The position numbers and the translations under genes are program-made. From NCBI RefSeq assembly GCF_000772045.1, contig NZ_CP009754.1:4960001-5024000 (forward strand): DNA of 64,000 nucleotides, in the 5' to 3' direction. The notes beneath the pieces were generated by a model that did no database searches, was not told where the DNA came from, and saw nothing but the letters and a program-made list of their open reading frames with translations. Shown piece after piece: positions 52,466 through 60,936 of this stretch (its first letter is position 1; each line of letters begins with the position of its first letter). Origin of the DNA: Streptomyces sp. CCM_MD2014 (GTDB lineage Bacteria; Actinomycetota; Actinomycetes; Streptomycetales; Streptomycetaceae).

Positions 52466-53356
52466 ATGGGGTGGGGGAAGACGGGGGGTCCCGGTGATCG
52501 GCGGCCCGTCCGGCCGAACGACGACTGGAACCGGGCGGCCGCGCTGTGCGCGGGACAACTGCCGCTCGTGTGGCTGGCGTGGTGGTTCGCCATGGAGGCG
52601 GGCCGGGACGACTACGGGTACGTGGGCGGCGCCTATCTGGGCATCTGCTGCGTGCCGCTGGTTCTGCCGCTGCTCGGGCTCGTTCACGCGACCGTGCAGA
52701 TCACACCCGCGGCCGCCCTGGCCGGCCTGCGGCCCGGTGCCCTTCGCGGCCCGGAGTGGGCCTGGCACCTGGCCCTGTCCGTACTGATCGGCGCCGCCTG
52801 GGCGGTGCTGGGACGCGCGCTGTGGGGATGGCCGCTCGGCGACACCCTGCCGTGGTTCACCGGAGTCGGCGTCCTGCCGGTCCTGGTCCTCGACCGCCTG
52901 CGCGGACGGTCGTGGAGGGGCCGGAGGGTCTGGCTCGGTTCGGCGGTCGCGAGCTTCGTCCTGTTCGTCGGGTGCGGAATACCGGCCGCCGTCCTGGCCG
53001 ACGACTACGAACCCCCTCGGCTGTCCGCCGGGCGACTCGTCGGGACCTGGCACGGCGCGCACGGGAGCGTGCTGCGGCTGGCGCCGGACGGAGGGGCCCG
53101 GCTGACCCGCCTGCCGGCCCGAGGGGGTGACGGCGAGCCGGGCGGCTTCTCGGTGTGCGACGGCACGGGCACGTGGACGCTCGAACGGGACGACGAGTTC
53201 ATGGACACCGACCGCGACGGCGTCCTCCTGCGCCCCGACGGCGAGTGCGGCCAGGAGACGTACTGGACGATCGGCGGCACCGCACGGGACCCCGAACTCT
53301 TCGTGCGGTTCGGCGACCCGGACGCCGGCGACCTGCGTATCCTCACCCGCGACTAA
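52466..53356 (+). CDS. Membrane protein with lipocalin-like C-terminal domain
   Basis: A 296-residue protein. About four to five hydrophobic helices fill residues 25-180 (for example AYLGICCVPLVLPLLGLVHA and ASFVLFVGCGIPAAVLA). The last 110 residues, LSAGRLVGTWHGAHGSVLRL, then GTGTWTLERDDEFMDTDRDG, resemble small beta-barrel (lipocalin-like) domains common in Streptomyces exported proteins. The start is ATG 52466. Its stop overlaps the stop of the converging monooxygenase gene by 4 bp. Function unknown. Confidence 0.82.
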   Translation: MGWGKTGGPGDRRPVRPNDDWNRAAALCAGQLPLVWLAWWFAMEAGRDDYGYVGGAYLGICCVPLVLPLLGLVHATVQITPAAALAGLRPGALRGPEWAWHLALSVLIGAAWAVLGRALWGWPLGDTLPWFTGVGVLPVLVLDRLRGRSWRGRRVWLGSAVASFVLFVGCGIPAAVLADDYEPPRLSAGRLVGTWHGAHGSVLRLAPDGGARLTRLPARGGDGEPGGFSVCDGTGTWTLERDDEFMDTDRDGVLLRPDGECGQETYWTIGGTARDPELFVRFGDPDAGDLRILTRD

Positions 53357-54558
53357 CCGGGCAGCCGCGACACCCTCCCCGCCTCCCGCTTCGCCACCGC
53401 CCCCGCGATCCGCCCGGCGTCGAGGGCCAGCTCGCGGAGCATCCCGCTGATGGGGTTGGTGAACCCCGTGAAGTACAGGCCGGGTGCGCCGGCCGGCGTG
53501 CGGCCGCCGTGCACGACCGGGCGACCGGTGCCGTCGAGGACCCCGAGGTGGCCGACCAGCCCTTCCAGGCCCCGCCGGTATCCCGTGGCCGCGATCACCG
53601 CGTCCGGGGCGATGCGGGTGCCGTCGGCGAGGACCGCCTTGCCGTCCTCGAAGCCCTCGACGGCGGCCACGACCTCCACCCGGCCCGTGCGGACCGCGTC
53701 GACGAGGCCGACGTCCTGCACCGGGATCGCGCCCTGGGCGGCCCGGGTGAGCAGGCCGGCCTGTGGGCGGGGCAGCCCGTGGGCCGACAGGTCGGGCGTG
53801 CTGATCCTGGCCAGCGGACGGGCGAGCCGGTCGGCGAGCGCGACCGGCAGGCGCCGGACCAGGACGCCGTTGTACTGGGCGGCCCAGCCCGCCGTCGAGC
53901 GGCGGACGATGTGCGGCGCCGTGCGCACCGAGAGCCGGACCCGGGAGGCCCCGCCCTCCACCAGGTCCACGGCGATCTCGGCGCCCGTGTTGCCCACCCC
54001 GACCACCAGGACGTCCCGCCCGGCGTACGGGGCCGGGGCGCGGTACTCGGCGGCGTGCCGGAACTCGCCGGTGTACGTGTCCCGGCCGGGCCAGTCCGGC
54101 AGCCGCGGGGTGTGGTTGTGACCGGTCGCCACCACCACCGCCGCGCCGGTCAGCTCCCGGCCCCCGGAGGCGTGCAGCAGCCAGCCGTCCCCGTCGGGCG
54201 CGCGCTCGACGCGGAAGACCTCCACACCGGTCACGATCTCCAACTGGTGGTACTCGGCGTACTTCTCCAGGTACCGCACCACGTCGTCCCGGGCCACCCA
54301 GCGCCCGAACCGGCGCGGCATCGGCAGGCCGGGCAGCGAGGAGAGGCGGCGGGTGGTGTGCAGCCGAAGCCGGTCGTAGTGCCGCCGCCAGGAGGCACCG
54401 ACCCGGTCGGCCCGCTCCAGGACCACGGCCCGCAGACCGCGGGCGCGCAGCGCGTGGGCGACGGCGAGACCGCCGGGACCGGCGCCTATGACGTACACGG
54501 GGCGGCCCGCGGGATGGGCGGGCTGCGGCGGTTCAGCGGACGCTGTGGAGTCGGCCAT
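53353..54558 (-). CDS. Flavin-containing monooxygenase-like NAD(P)/FAD oxidoreductase
   Basis: A 401-residue two-dinucleotide-domain flavoprotein. The FAD site is VYVIGAGPGGLAVAHALRAR (about 20-40) and the NADPH site VLVVGVGNTGAEIAVDLVEG (about 180-200), with VVVATGHNHTPRLPDWPG between. The C-terminal AVIAATGYRRGLEGLVG and APGLYFTGFTNPISGMLREL complete the fold. This is the class-B/FMO type that hydroxylates small N- or S-containing compounds. It is divergent from a GNAT gene with paired palindromes between. ATG at 54556-54558. Confidence 0.9.
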   Translation of the reverse strand: MADSTASAEPPQPAHPAGRPVYVIGAGPGGLAVAHALRARGLRAVVLERADRVGASWRRHYDRLRLHTTRRLSSLPGLPMPRRFGRWVARDDVVRYLEKYAEYHQLEIVTGVEVFRVERAPDGDGWLLHASGGRELTGAAVVVATGHNHTPRLPDWPGRDTYTGEFRHAAEYRAPAPYAGRDVLVVGVGNTGAEIAVDLVEGGASRVRLSVRTAPHIVRRSTAGWAAQYNGVLVRRLPVALADRLARPLARISTPDLSAHGLPRPQAGLLTRAAQGAIPVQDVGLVDAVRTGRVEVVAAVEGFEDGKAVLADGTRIAPDAVIAATGYRRGLEGLVGHLGVLDGTGRPVVHGGRTPAGAPGLYFTGFTNPISGMLRELALDAGRIAGAVAKREAGRVSRLPG

Positions 54559-54594
54559 GCGGCGAGCGTAATCGCGCGCCGGGTTGATGGGTCT

Positions 54595-54633
54595 CGGTCA
54601 AGACCGGAATCGGTTGCGGATCGGTCACGACCG
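54595..54633. promoter_or_regulatory. Paired palindromes CGGTCAAGACCG and CGGTCACGACCG
   Basis: Two near-identical palindromic sites at 54595-54606 and 54622-54633, 27 bp apart, in the 99-bp divergent space between the monooxygenase and GNAT genes. Both share the arms CGGTC/GACCG. This layout suggests one repressor controlling both directions. Confidence 0.55.
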
Positions 54634-54657
54634 GGACCGGTGGGCTTCAATGGCCGG

Positions 54658-55275
54658 ATGGCCCACACACCCATGTACACCGTCGCCCCCTCCCTCTCCC
54701 TCCCCGAGCCCCGGGGGCACGGCCTGCGTCTGCGGGCCTGGGACGCCGGCTCGGACGCCGACGCGGAAGCGTGGCTGCGCGGCCACCTGGATCCCGACTT
54801 CCAGCGCTGGAACACCCCGCTCAAGCTGTGGACCGACCTCGCCGGGGCCCGCGAGTCGCTGCGGGCGCGGGCGCGCGACGCGGCGGACGGCAGGTCGGCG
54901 TCGTTCCGGATCACGGACGACGAGAGCGGTGCGACGCTCGGGCACATCGGCCTCGGCGAGATCAGCACACGGCTGAAGACGGCCCGGGTCGGCTACTGGG
55001 TGCTCCCCGAGGCCCGGGGCGGGGGAGTCGCCACCCGGGCCCTGCTCCTCACCTCGCGCTGGGCCTACGCGGAACTCGGCCTCCACCGCCTGGAACTGGG
55101 ACACGCGATCGGGCACGAAGCCTCCTGCCGGGTCGCCGAGCGCAGCGGCTACCGCGCCGAGGGGACCCTGCGCGAGGCGATGTTCCAGTCCGGCCGCCAC
55201 GACGCCTTCCGGGACGTGCACCTGCACGCGCGCCTGGCCACGGACGCTGAGCCGGCACCGCCGGGCGCGCGGTGA
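54658..55275 (+). CDS. GNAT acetyltransferase (RimJ/RimL-like)
   Basis: A 205-residue N-acetyltransferase. The acetyl-CoA loop is YWVLPEARGGGVATRALLLT (R-G-G-G-V-A). It is followed by LHRLELGHAIGHEASCRVAE, RSGYRAEGTLREA, the standard end of RimJ/RimL-type enzymes acting on amino groups. ATG 54658 or 54673. Converges with the PNPOx gene, stops 7 bp apart. Confidence 0.9.
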   Translation: MAHTPMYTVAPSLSLPEPRGHGLRLRAWDAGSDADAEAWLRGHLDPDFQRWNTPLKLWTDLAGARESLRARARDAADGRSASFRITDDESGATLGHIGLGEISTRLKTARVGYWVLPEARGGGVATRALLLTSRWAYAELGLHRLELGHAIGHEASCRVAERSGYRAEGTLREAMFQSGRHDAFRDVHLHARLATDAEPAPPGAR

Positions 55276-55282
55276 GCGCGGT

Positions 55283-55951
55283 TCACGGCCACAGCAGCCG
55301 CCGGTCCCAGCCACCGCCCCCGGTCCGGCGATAGGCCAGCCGTACGTGGCGCCGGCGGGCCTCGCCCTGGAAGAACTCCACCTCGTCGGGGCGCAGCCGG
55401 TACAGCGTCCAGGACGGGACCGGGGCGTCCGGCTCCCGCCCGGCCTGCTCCCATGCCGCCTCGGAGGCGCGGGCCAGCTCGTCCGTCGAGCCCAGCTCCG
55501 CGCTCTGCCGGCCGGTGAGCGCGGCGGCCAGTGCGCCGGTCGAGCGCGCGCGCAGGTCGGCCCGCGCCTGGTCGGCCGGGGCGACGGCGACCGGGCCGCG
55601 CAGCCGCACCTGACGGCCCAGCGCCGGCCAGTAGAAGACGAGCGCGGCGTAGGGACGGGCGGCGAGGTGGCGGCCCTTGCGGCTGCCGGCGTGGGTGGCG
55701 AAGGCCCAGCCCTGCGCGTCGGCGCCGTGCAGCATGACGACGCGCACGTCCGGCAGCCCCTCGGCGTCCGCCGTCGCCAGCGACACCGTGTGCGGCTCCC
55801 GCTCGCCGGCCGCGACCGCCTCGGCGAACCACCGGGTGAACAGCTCCAGCGGGTCGCCGGGCGCGGCGGCCGGGTCGAGCGGTGGCAGCTCGGTGACCTC
55901 GGGGTCCCACACCCGCAGTGACCTCAGCAGTTCGTGAAGATCGGTTCCCAT
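55283..55951 (-). CDS. PdxH-related flavin oxidase (PhzG-like)
   Basis: A 222-residue member of the pyridoxamine-phosphate-oxidase fold: DPLELFTRWFAEAVAAGERE, then PHTVSLATADAEGLPDVRVV, WAFATHAGSRKGRHLAARPY, then ALVFYWPALGRQVRLRGPV, and RHVRLAYRR at the end. It resembles PhzG and other FMN oxidases more than the true PdxH encoded at 24395, with a changed C-terminus. Its substrate is unknown. It lies 36 bp downstream of the third PNPOx-fold gene on the same strand. ATG at 55949-55951. Confidence 0.85.
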   Translation of the reverse strand: MGTDLHELLRSLRVWDPEVTELPPLDPAAAPGDPLELFTRWFAEAVAAGEREPHTVSLATADAEGLPDVRVVMLHGADAQGWAFATHAGSRKGRHLAARPYAALVFYWPALGRQVRLRGPVAVAPADQARADLRARSTGALAAALTGRQSAELGSTDELARASEAAWEQAGREPDAPVPSWTLYRLRPDEVEFFQGEARRRHVRLAYRRTGGGGWDRRLLWP

Positions 55952-55987
55952 GCCCCCGATTGTCCTGCGGTCACGGGCGACCGGGGC

Positions 55988-56413
55988 TCACACCGAGCCG
56001 AGGTCGGAGGAGAGCCAGCGTTCGGGCCGCATCCGGACGACGACCTGCTCGCCGTGGTTCGCCGAGGAGAAGGCGACGTACTCGTCGACCTTCTCGGCCG
56101 GGAGGTAGCGCGCGGACATCTCCCGCAGGTGCGCCTCGGTCGCGGCGAACGTCTCGACGACCGGCCCCTCCACCGAGACGTAGCGGACGGTGGGCTCCAG
56201 CCGGTCGACCATGAGGGAGAACCGCCCCGCCTTGCCGATCAGCTCGTTCTTGCGGCTGTCCAGGCCCGTCATGATCCACACCTCGCCGCCGGGCTCGTAC
56301 TGGTACCAGATCGGCACGGTCAGCGGGGCGCGTCCCGCTCCCGCGTCGACCGCGAGCGCGGCGATGTGCGGCTCGGCCAGAAACGTCTCGCGCTCTTCGC
56401 GGGTCAGGGCCAT
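55988..56413 (-). CDS. Small PNPOx-fold (F420/FMN-binding type) protein
   Basis: A 141-residue split-barrel protein: MALTREERETFLAEPHIAAL, PLTVPIWYQYEPGGEVWIMT, GLDSRKNELIGKAGRFSLMV and YVSVEGPVVETF. It belongs to the actinobacterial F420/FMN-dependent group of the pyridoxamine oxidase superfamily, where members reduce or merely bind flavin-like cofactors. ATG at 56411-56413 has GGAGG upstream. Confidence 0.87.
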   Translation of the reverse strand: MALTREERETFLAEPHIAALAVDAGAGRAPLTVPIWYQYEPGGEVWIMTGLDSRKNELIGKAGRFSLMVDRLEPTVRYVSVEGPVVETFAATEAHLREMSARYLPAEKVDEYVAFSSANHGEQVVVRMRPERWLSSDLGSV

Positions 56414-56724
56414 GGTGGTCTCCTCCAGCGGGGCGGGTACGGATGCTGAGCACAACGTCGGCCGGGCGGGCGGCTGTTCCCCGTCCGGGGCCGGTGAGGC
56501 GTGGGCGTCGAGGCACTGAACTCCGAGACGCTGGACATCGTGCCGGTGCGGCCTGAGGGCCGGGGCACGGTCGCCGGGTTCGAGCGGGCGGCCGACGGGG
56601 CTGCGGCGGGAAGGGCCGGGCGGCGCGACGGGAGGCCGGGGCGCGGCGGAGGGCCGGAGGTGCGGCGGGAGGTGCGGCGGGCGGCGACGCGGCGGGCGGA
56701 GATGACAGGCTGCCGCGCGGTGTC
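56414..56724. other. Intergenic region with G-rich purine tract
   Basis: A 311-bp gap. The part 56600-56700 on the plus strand is very G-rich with many GGCGG/GGAGG units. A plus-strand frame (56501-56761) spans it but is Arg/Gly-rich and unlike real genes. I assign no gene here. Confidence 0.5.
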
Positions 56725-57372
56725 CTACTTGACGGGCTTCTTTCCGGTGATGCCGAGATAGGTCAACAGAGCGAGATGAGGCTTGAGTTCCGCCTGTTTC
56801 ACGCCCCAGGAGGAGAACCCCTTCTGGTGCGAGGCGGCGGCCGCGAGCATGACGACGAGTGACCCGGCGATCGCCGCGGGGTTCACGTCCTTGTCGACCT
56901 TGCCCTTTGCCTGGAGATCGGCGACGGAATCCGTGAGGGATGAATTCACCGAATTCAGGATCTTCATGCGGATTTTGGCGAACCGCTTGTCGCCCTCCGC
57001 CGCACCGAGATCCACCACACGCAGAATCGCGTCGTTCTTCCGCCAGAACTCCAGGAATCCGTCGACGAGTTCCTGCGCCGTCTGCCAGCCGGCCTTGCCG
57101 ACCCAGGAGCGGCCCGCCGTCAGTTCGCTCAGCGAGGAGCTCTCCGCCGCCATGCGCTCGGCGATCTCCAGGACGGCGCCCTCGACGTCCGGAAAGTACT
57201 GGTAGAAGGTCGCGGGCGACGTACCCGCCTTGCGGGCGACATCGATGACTTTGACATCGCGATAGGGGGAGGAGCTGAGCATTTCGCTGAGGCAGTCGAG
57301 CAGTTTCTGCCGGGTCGCCTGCCCACGTCGACCGGCCACGCGGCCGTCGACGGTACGCACTTGTCCTGTCAT
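56725..57372 (-). CDS. TetR-family regulator
   Basis: A 215-residue regulator. The N-terminal HTH is RRGQATRQKLLDCLSEMLSS, then VIDVARKAGTSPATFYQYFP, a strong TetR signature. The C-terminal part, ELVDGFLEFWRKNDAILRVV and DLGAAEGDKRFAKIRMKILN, is like the KstR2/ligand-binding type. Its codons are less G+C-biased than its neighbours (several ATA/GAA/AAA-type codons), suggesting a different selection history. It is divergent from the glyoxalase-fold gene (start 57495). The target is unknown. ATG at 57370-57372. Confidence 0.9.
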   Translation of the reverse strand: MTGQVRTVDGRVAGRRGQATRQKLLDCLSEMLSSSPYRDVKVIDVARKAGTSPATFYQYFPDVEGAVLEIAERMAAESSSLSELTAGRSWVGKAGWQTAQELVDGFLEFWRKNDAILRVVDLGAAEGDKRFAKIRMKILNSVNSSLTDSVADLQAKGKVDKDVNPAAIAGSLVVMLAAAASHQKGFSSWGVKQAELKPHLALLTYLGITGKKPVK

Positions 57373-57494
57373 GCCGTCAGCTTACCGACGGGTGATCCGA
57401 GCGCGATTCGGCCGACTGCAAATGGGGTGCGGGAGCGAGAAGAGACGGGTGTGCCCGGTCTGCGCGGTGCGCGCGACGCGGTTACTTTGACGGC

Positions 57495-58262
57495 ATGGCC
57501 GAAAACGGGGCATTCGAGAAGAGGTCGTCGGACCGTCCGTCCGCCCGCCGGGAGGGCGTCCCCTGCTGGGTGGACGCACAGCTCTCCGACGTGGAGGCGG
57601 GCAAGCGTTTCTACGGGGAGTTGTTCGGCTGGACCTTCGAGGACCCGGAGGAGGCCGGAGAGGGGGCGGCGGAGTCCGTGCGGGCGTGCCTGGACGGCGA
57701 GCCGGTCGCCGCGCTGGTCCGCAAGACGGACGGCCGGATGCCCACCGTGTGGTCCGTGTACTTCCACACCCCGGACGCCGCCGCCCTGGCGGCGCGGATC
57801 CGGGCGGGCGGCGGTCAGGTCGTCACCCCGCCCCACCCGGTCGGCACCCTGGGCACCGCCGCCCTCGCCGCCGACCCCGACGGCGCGGTGTTCGGGCTCT
57901 GGCAGCCGGGCCGCCGCACCGGCTTCGGACGCCGGCACGAACCGGGCGCCTTCGCATGGGCCGAGCTGTACACCCGGGACACGGAAGCCGCCAACGCCTT
58001 CTACGGCGACCTGTTCCACGACGCGCTCTTCGGCCCGGACGCCTCCCCGGACTTCGGCCGCGCCCGGGTCTCGGACGTCTTCCCCGCCGAGATGCCGCCG
58101 CACTTCCTCGTCCACTTCCAGGTCGAGGACGTGGCCGGCGGGCTCGCGGCGGTGGCCCGGCTCGGCGGCCGGGTGCGGGTCCCGCCCTTCGAGACGTCGT
58201 ACGGCCGGGTGGCCGTGGTCTCCGACGGGCAGGGCGCGTCGTTCGCGCTGCTGCAGCGCTGA
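57495..58262 (+). CDS. Double glyoxalase/VOC-fold protein
   Basis: A 255-residue protein of two VOC halves. The first is VPCWVDAQLSDVEAGKRFYG, ELFGWTFED to FGLWQP. The second is GAFAWAELYTRDTEAANAFY, GDLFHDALF to GASFALLQR. This is the hydroxylase/glyoxalase-like arrangement common in Streptomyces, for resistance or small-molecule binding. The metal-binding His/Glu set is incomplete, so catalysis is uncertain. It is divergent from the TetR gene, which may control it. ATG 57495. Confidence 0.9.
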   Translation: MAENGAFEKRSSDRPSARREGVPCWVDAQLSDVEAGKRFYGELFGWTFEDPEEAGEGAAESVRACLDGEPVAALVRKTDGRMPTVWSVYFHTPDAAALAARIRAGGGQVVTPPHPVGTLGTAALAADPDGAVFGLWQPGRRTGFGRRHEPGAFAWAELYTRDTEAANAFYGDLFHDALFGPDASPDFGRARVSDVFPAEMPPHFLVHFQVEDVAGGLAAVARLGGRVRVPPFETSYGRVAVVSDGQGASFALLQR

Positions 58263-58287
58263 CCGGGGGCGGCGGCGAAGGGAATCT

Positions 58288-58363
58288 TTGCCCGGAATCA
58301 GGCAAGACACCCCGATTGTCGCCAGGTTCGCCAGCAGCGCCTCGGACAGGAAGAATCGGGGTG
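58288..58363 (+). promoter_or_regulatory. Inverted repeats in the afsK upstream region
   Basis: TTGCC/GGCAA (58288-58292 and 58301-58305) forms a small hairpin. CACCCCGAT (58308-58316) and ATCGGGGTG (58355-58363) are perfect 9-bp arms 38 bp apart. They lie 90-170 bp before the afsK start and could be a terminator for the gene before, or leader structure or an operator for afsK. Confidence 0.45.
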
Positions 58364-58454
58364 CGTGGCGCCACGGAGGTGCGGTGGTGAGACGCTGCAC
58401 TTCGGTCGCGTGCATAAGTGGGTGGCGCGGCCCGTACGGGGAGGTGGCAGGCAA

Positions 58455-60845
58455 GTGGTGGATCAGCTGACGCAGCACGATCCGCGGCGGATCGGGCCGT
58501 TCGAGGTGCTGGGGCGGCTCGGCGCCGGCGGCATGGGGCTGGTCTATCTCGCGCGCTCGGCGTCCGGGCGGCGCGTGGCGATCAAGACGGTGCGCACGGA
58601 GCTGGCCGAGGACCAGCTGTTCCGCGTCCGCTTCACCCGCGAGGTGGAGGCGGCCCGCGCGGTCTCCGGCTTCTACACGGCGGCCGTGGTCGACGCCGAC
58701 CCGCGCGCCGCGGTGCCGTGGCTGGCCACGGCCTACGTGCCCGCGCCCTCCCTCGAGGAGATAGTGAACGAGTGCGGGCCCCTGCCGGCCCAGGCGGTGC
58801 GCTGGCTGGCCGCGGGCGTCGCGGAGGCGCTCCAGTCGATCCACGGAGCCGGCCTGGTCCACCGCGACCTGAAGCCGTCCAACGTCCTCGTCGTCGAGGA
58901 CGGCCCCCGCGTGATCGACTTCGGCATCGCGTCCGGTGTCTCGAACACCCGTCTGACCATGACGAACGTCGCCGTCGGCACCCCCGCCTACATGTCCCCG
59001 GAGCAGGCGAAGGACTCCCGCAGCGTCACCGGTGCCAGCGACGTGTTCTCGCTCGGCTCCATGCTGGTCTTCGCCGCCACCGGGCACCCGCCCTTCCACG
59101 GCGCCAACCCGGTCGAGACGGTCTTCATGCTGCTGCGCGAGGGCCCCGACCTGGAGGGCCTGCCCGACGAGCTGCGCCCGCTCATCGAGTCCTGCATGCA
59201 GATGGAGGCCACCGGCCGCCCCAACCCGGCCGACCTCCAGGCCCAGCTCGCCCCGCACCTCTTCGGCTCCGGCTCCGACGACAGCGGCACGGCGTCGGCG
59301 TGGCTGCCCGAACGGGCCGTGAGCCTGATCGAGGGGCGCCGCAACGGCCGCCCCGCGGCCAAGCCCGCCACGGCCGGCGGCCGCGGTCCGGGCCCGTCCG
59401 GCGCCCGCGCCCCCGGCCACGCGCCCCCGCTGCCGCCGCCGCCCGCGCACGACCCCGCCGTGCCGGCGCCGCCCGCGCACGGCCCGGCGGTACCCGCACC
59501 CGTCGGTGCTCCCGACAGCGGGCCGGTCCGGCTGCCCGGCGCGGCGGTGCCCATCGGCCCCGGGCCGCGCGTCGCCGACATGCGCGCCGCCGCCGTCGCC
59601 GCGCCGCCGCCGGAGTCCGCCCTCGCCGCGTCCTGGTCCCGTCCGCGCCCCGGCGTCAACGGCGCCGACCCCGCCGTACCGGCCCCCGCCCCCGCGCCCC
59701 CGGAGGCCTCGCCGGCCGGGTGGCGGCCCTGGCGGTTCCGCATGTCCAACGACGTGTGGGGCACGCCCCGGGTCGCCGGGGAGATGGTCTACGTCACCTC
59801 CTTCGAGGTGCACGCGCTGGACGTGGGCACCGGACGCCGCCGCTTCAAGACCCGGGACGTCGCCTGGTCCATGGCGGTCGCGGACGGCCGTATCCACGCC
59901 TCCGACGGGCCCACCCTCTTCGCCCTGGACGCCCGCGAGGGCGCCGACCTCTGGCGCGTGCAGACCGACGCCTGGGTGTACTCGCTCCAGGCCGACCGCG
60001 GCACCGTCCTCACCGCCACCCGCGGCGGGGGCGTCCAGGCGTGGGAGGCCTCGGCCGGCCAGAAGCTGTGGGAAATCACCGGCGCCCAGACCGACTTCGA
60101 GTCGCCCGAGGCCGGCGCCGCGCTCCACGACGGCACGGCGTACGTCTGGCAGGACGCCCGCCTGCGCGCCCTGGACGCCCGGACCGGCGACGAGAGATGG
60201 TCGTACCCGATCGGCGACGCCGCCTCCTGCGGCGGGGTCCCGGTCCGCCTCACCCAGGCGCCCGACGGCTACGTGTACGTCGCGGCCGGCACCCGGGTCC
60301 TCGCCCTGGAGGTCACCTCGGGCCACGTCCGCTGGCACTTCGAGGCCCCGGCGGTCTTCCTGGCCCCGCCCGCCTTCGTGCCGGGCCCGGCCGTGACCGG
60401 CGGCGGCGTCTACCTCGCCGACTACCTCGGCACCGTCTACGCCCTCGACGCCACCGACGGCCGCGACCGCTGGCGCATCGCCACCGAGGCCCGCTCCTCG
60501 ACCGACCCGGTGCTGGTCGCCGCCGGCCACGTCCACGTGGGCAGCGGCAAGGGCCTCTACACGCTGGACGCGGTCACCGGCACCCCCAAGTGGCGCTTCC
60601 AGGCGGGCGGCGACATCGTGGGCGCGCCGGCGGTCGCCGAGGGCCGCATCCACTTCGGCTCGACGGACCACCTGCTCTACACGCTGAAGGCCGACGACGG
60701 CCGCCTGCGCTGGAAGCTCGCCACCGGCGGCGAGATCACCGGCTCCCCGGTCGTCCGCGACGGCATCGTGTACGCGTGCAGCAAGGACCGCTGCGTGTAC
60801 GCGCTGGACGCGGAGAAGGGCACGGGGACGGCCCGTACGACCTGA
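58455..60845 (+). CDS. afsK: Ser/Thr protein kinase AfsK
   Basis: A 796-residue kinase that phosphorylates AfsR and so raises afsS expression and secondary metabolism; it also acts in hyphal tip growth. The kinase domain covers about 13-275: glycine loop LGAGGMGLVY, Lys44 in VAIK, Asp138 in HRDLKPSN, DFG at 155. An activation loop has Thr168 (NTRLTMTN), the known autophosphorylation site. A Pro/Ala-rich linker (about 295-425) leads to a C-terminal PQQ-type beta-propeller (about 430-790) with repeated ALDxxTGxxRW units. The protein has no membrane helix. GTG 58455 follows GGAGGTGGC. Confidence 0.97.
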   Translation: MVDQLTQHDPRRIGPFEVLGRLGAGGMGLVYLARSASGRRVAIKTVRTELAEDQLFRVRFTREVEAARAVSGFYTAAVVDADPRAAVPWLATAYVPAPSLEEIVNECGPLPAQAVRWLAAGVAEALQSIHGAGLVHRDLKPSNVLVVEDGPRVIDFGIASGVSNTRLTMTNVAVGTPAYMSPEQAKDSRSVTGASDVFSLGSMLVFAATGHPPFHGANPVETVFMLLREGPDLEGLPDELRPLIESCMQMEATGRPNPADLQAQLAPHLFGSGSDDSGTASAWLPERAVSLIEGRRNGRPAAKPATAGGRGPGPSGARAPGHAPPLPPPPAHDPAVPAPPAHGPAVPAPVGAPDSGPVRLPGAAVPIGPGPRVADMRAAAVAAPPPESALAASWSRPRPGVNGADPAVPAPAPAPPEASPAGWRPWRFRMSNDVWGTPRVAGEMVYVTSFEVHALDVGTGRRRFKTRDVAWSMAVADGRIHASDGPTLFALDAREGADLWRVQTDAWVYSLQADRGTVLTATRGGGVQAWEASAGQKLWEITGAQTDFESPEAGAALHDGTAYVWQDARLRALDARTGDERWSYPIGDAASCGGVPVRLTQAPDGYVYVAAGTRVLALEVTSGHVRWHFEAPAVFLAPPAFVPGPAVTGGGVYLADYLGTVYALDATDGRDRWRIATEARSSTDPVLVAAGHVHVGSGKGLYTLDAVTGTPKWRFQAGGDIVGAPAVAEGRIHFGSTDHLLYTLKADDGRLRWKLATGGEITGSPVVRDGIVYACSKDRCVYALDAEKGTGTARTT

Positions 60846-60936
60846 GGGCTCCCACGAGGAGACGGCCCCGGACGGCGTGAGCGGCCGTGGCAGCCCGGTG
60901 ACGTGTCCGTGACATCCGGGCACTAGCGTGATCGTC

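Noticed and set aside
56501..56761. Possible small gene in the G-rich gap
   Set aside because: The product is Arg/Gly-rich, no ribosome binding site is visible, and the frame depends on the repeat-like G-rich tract.
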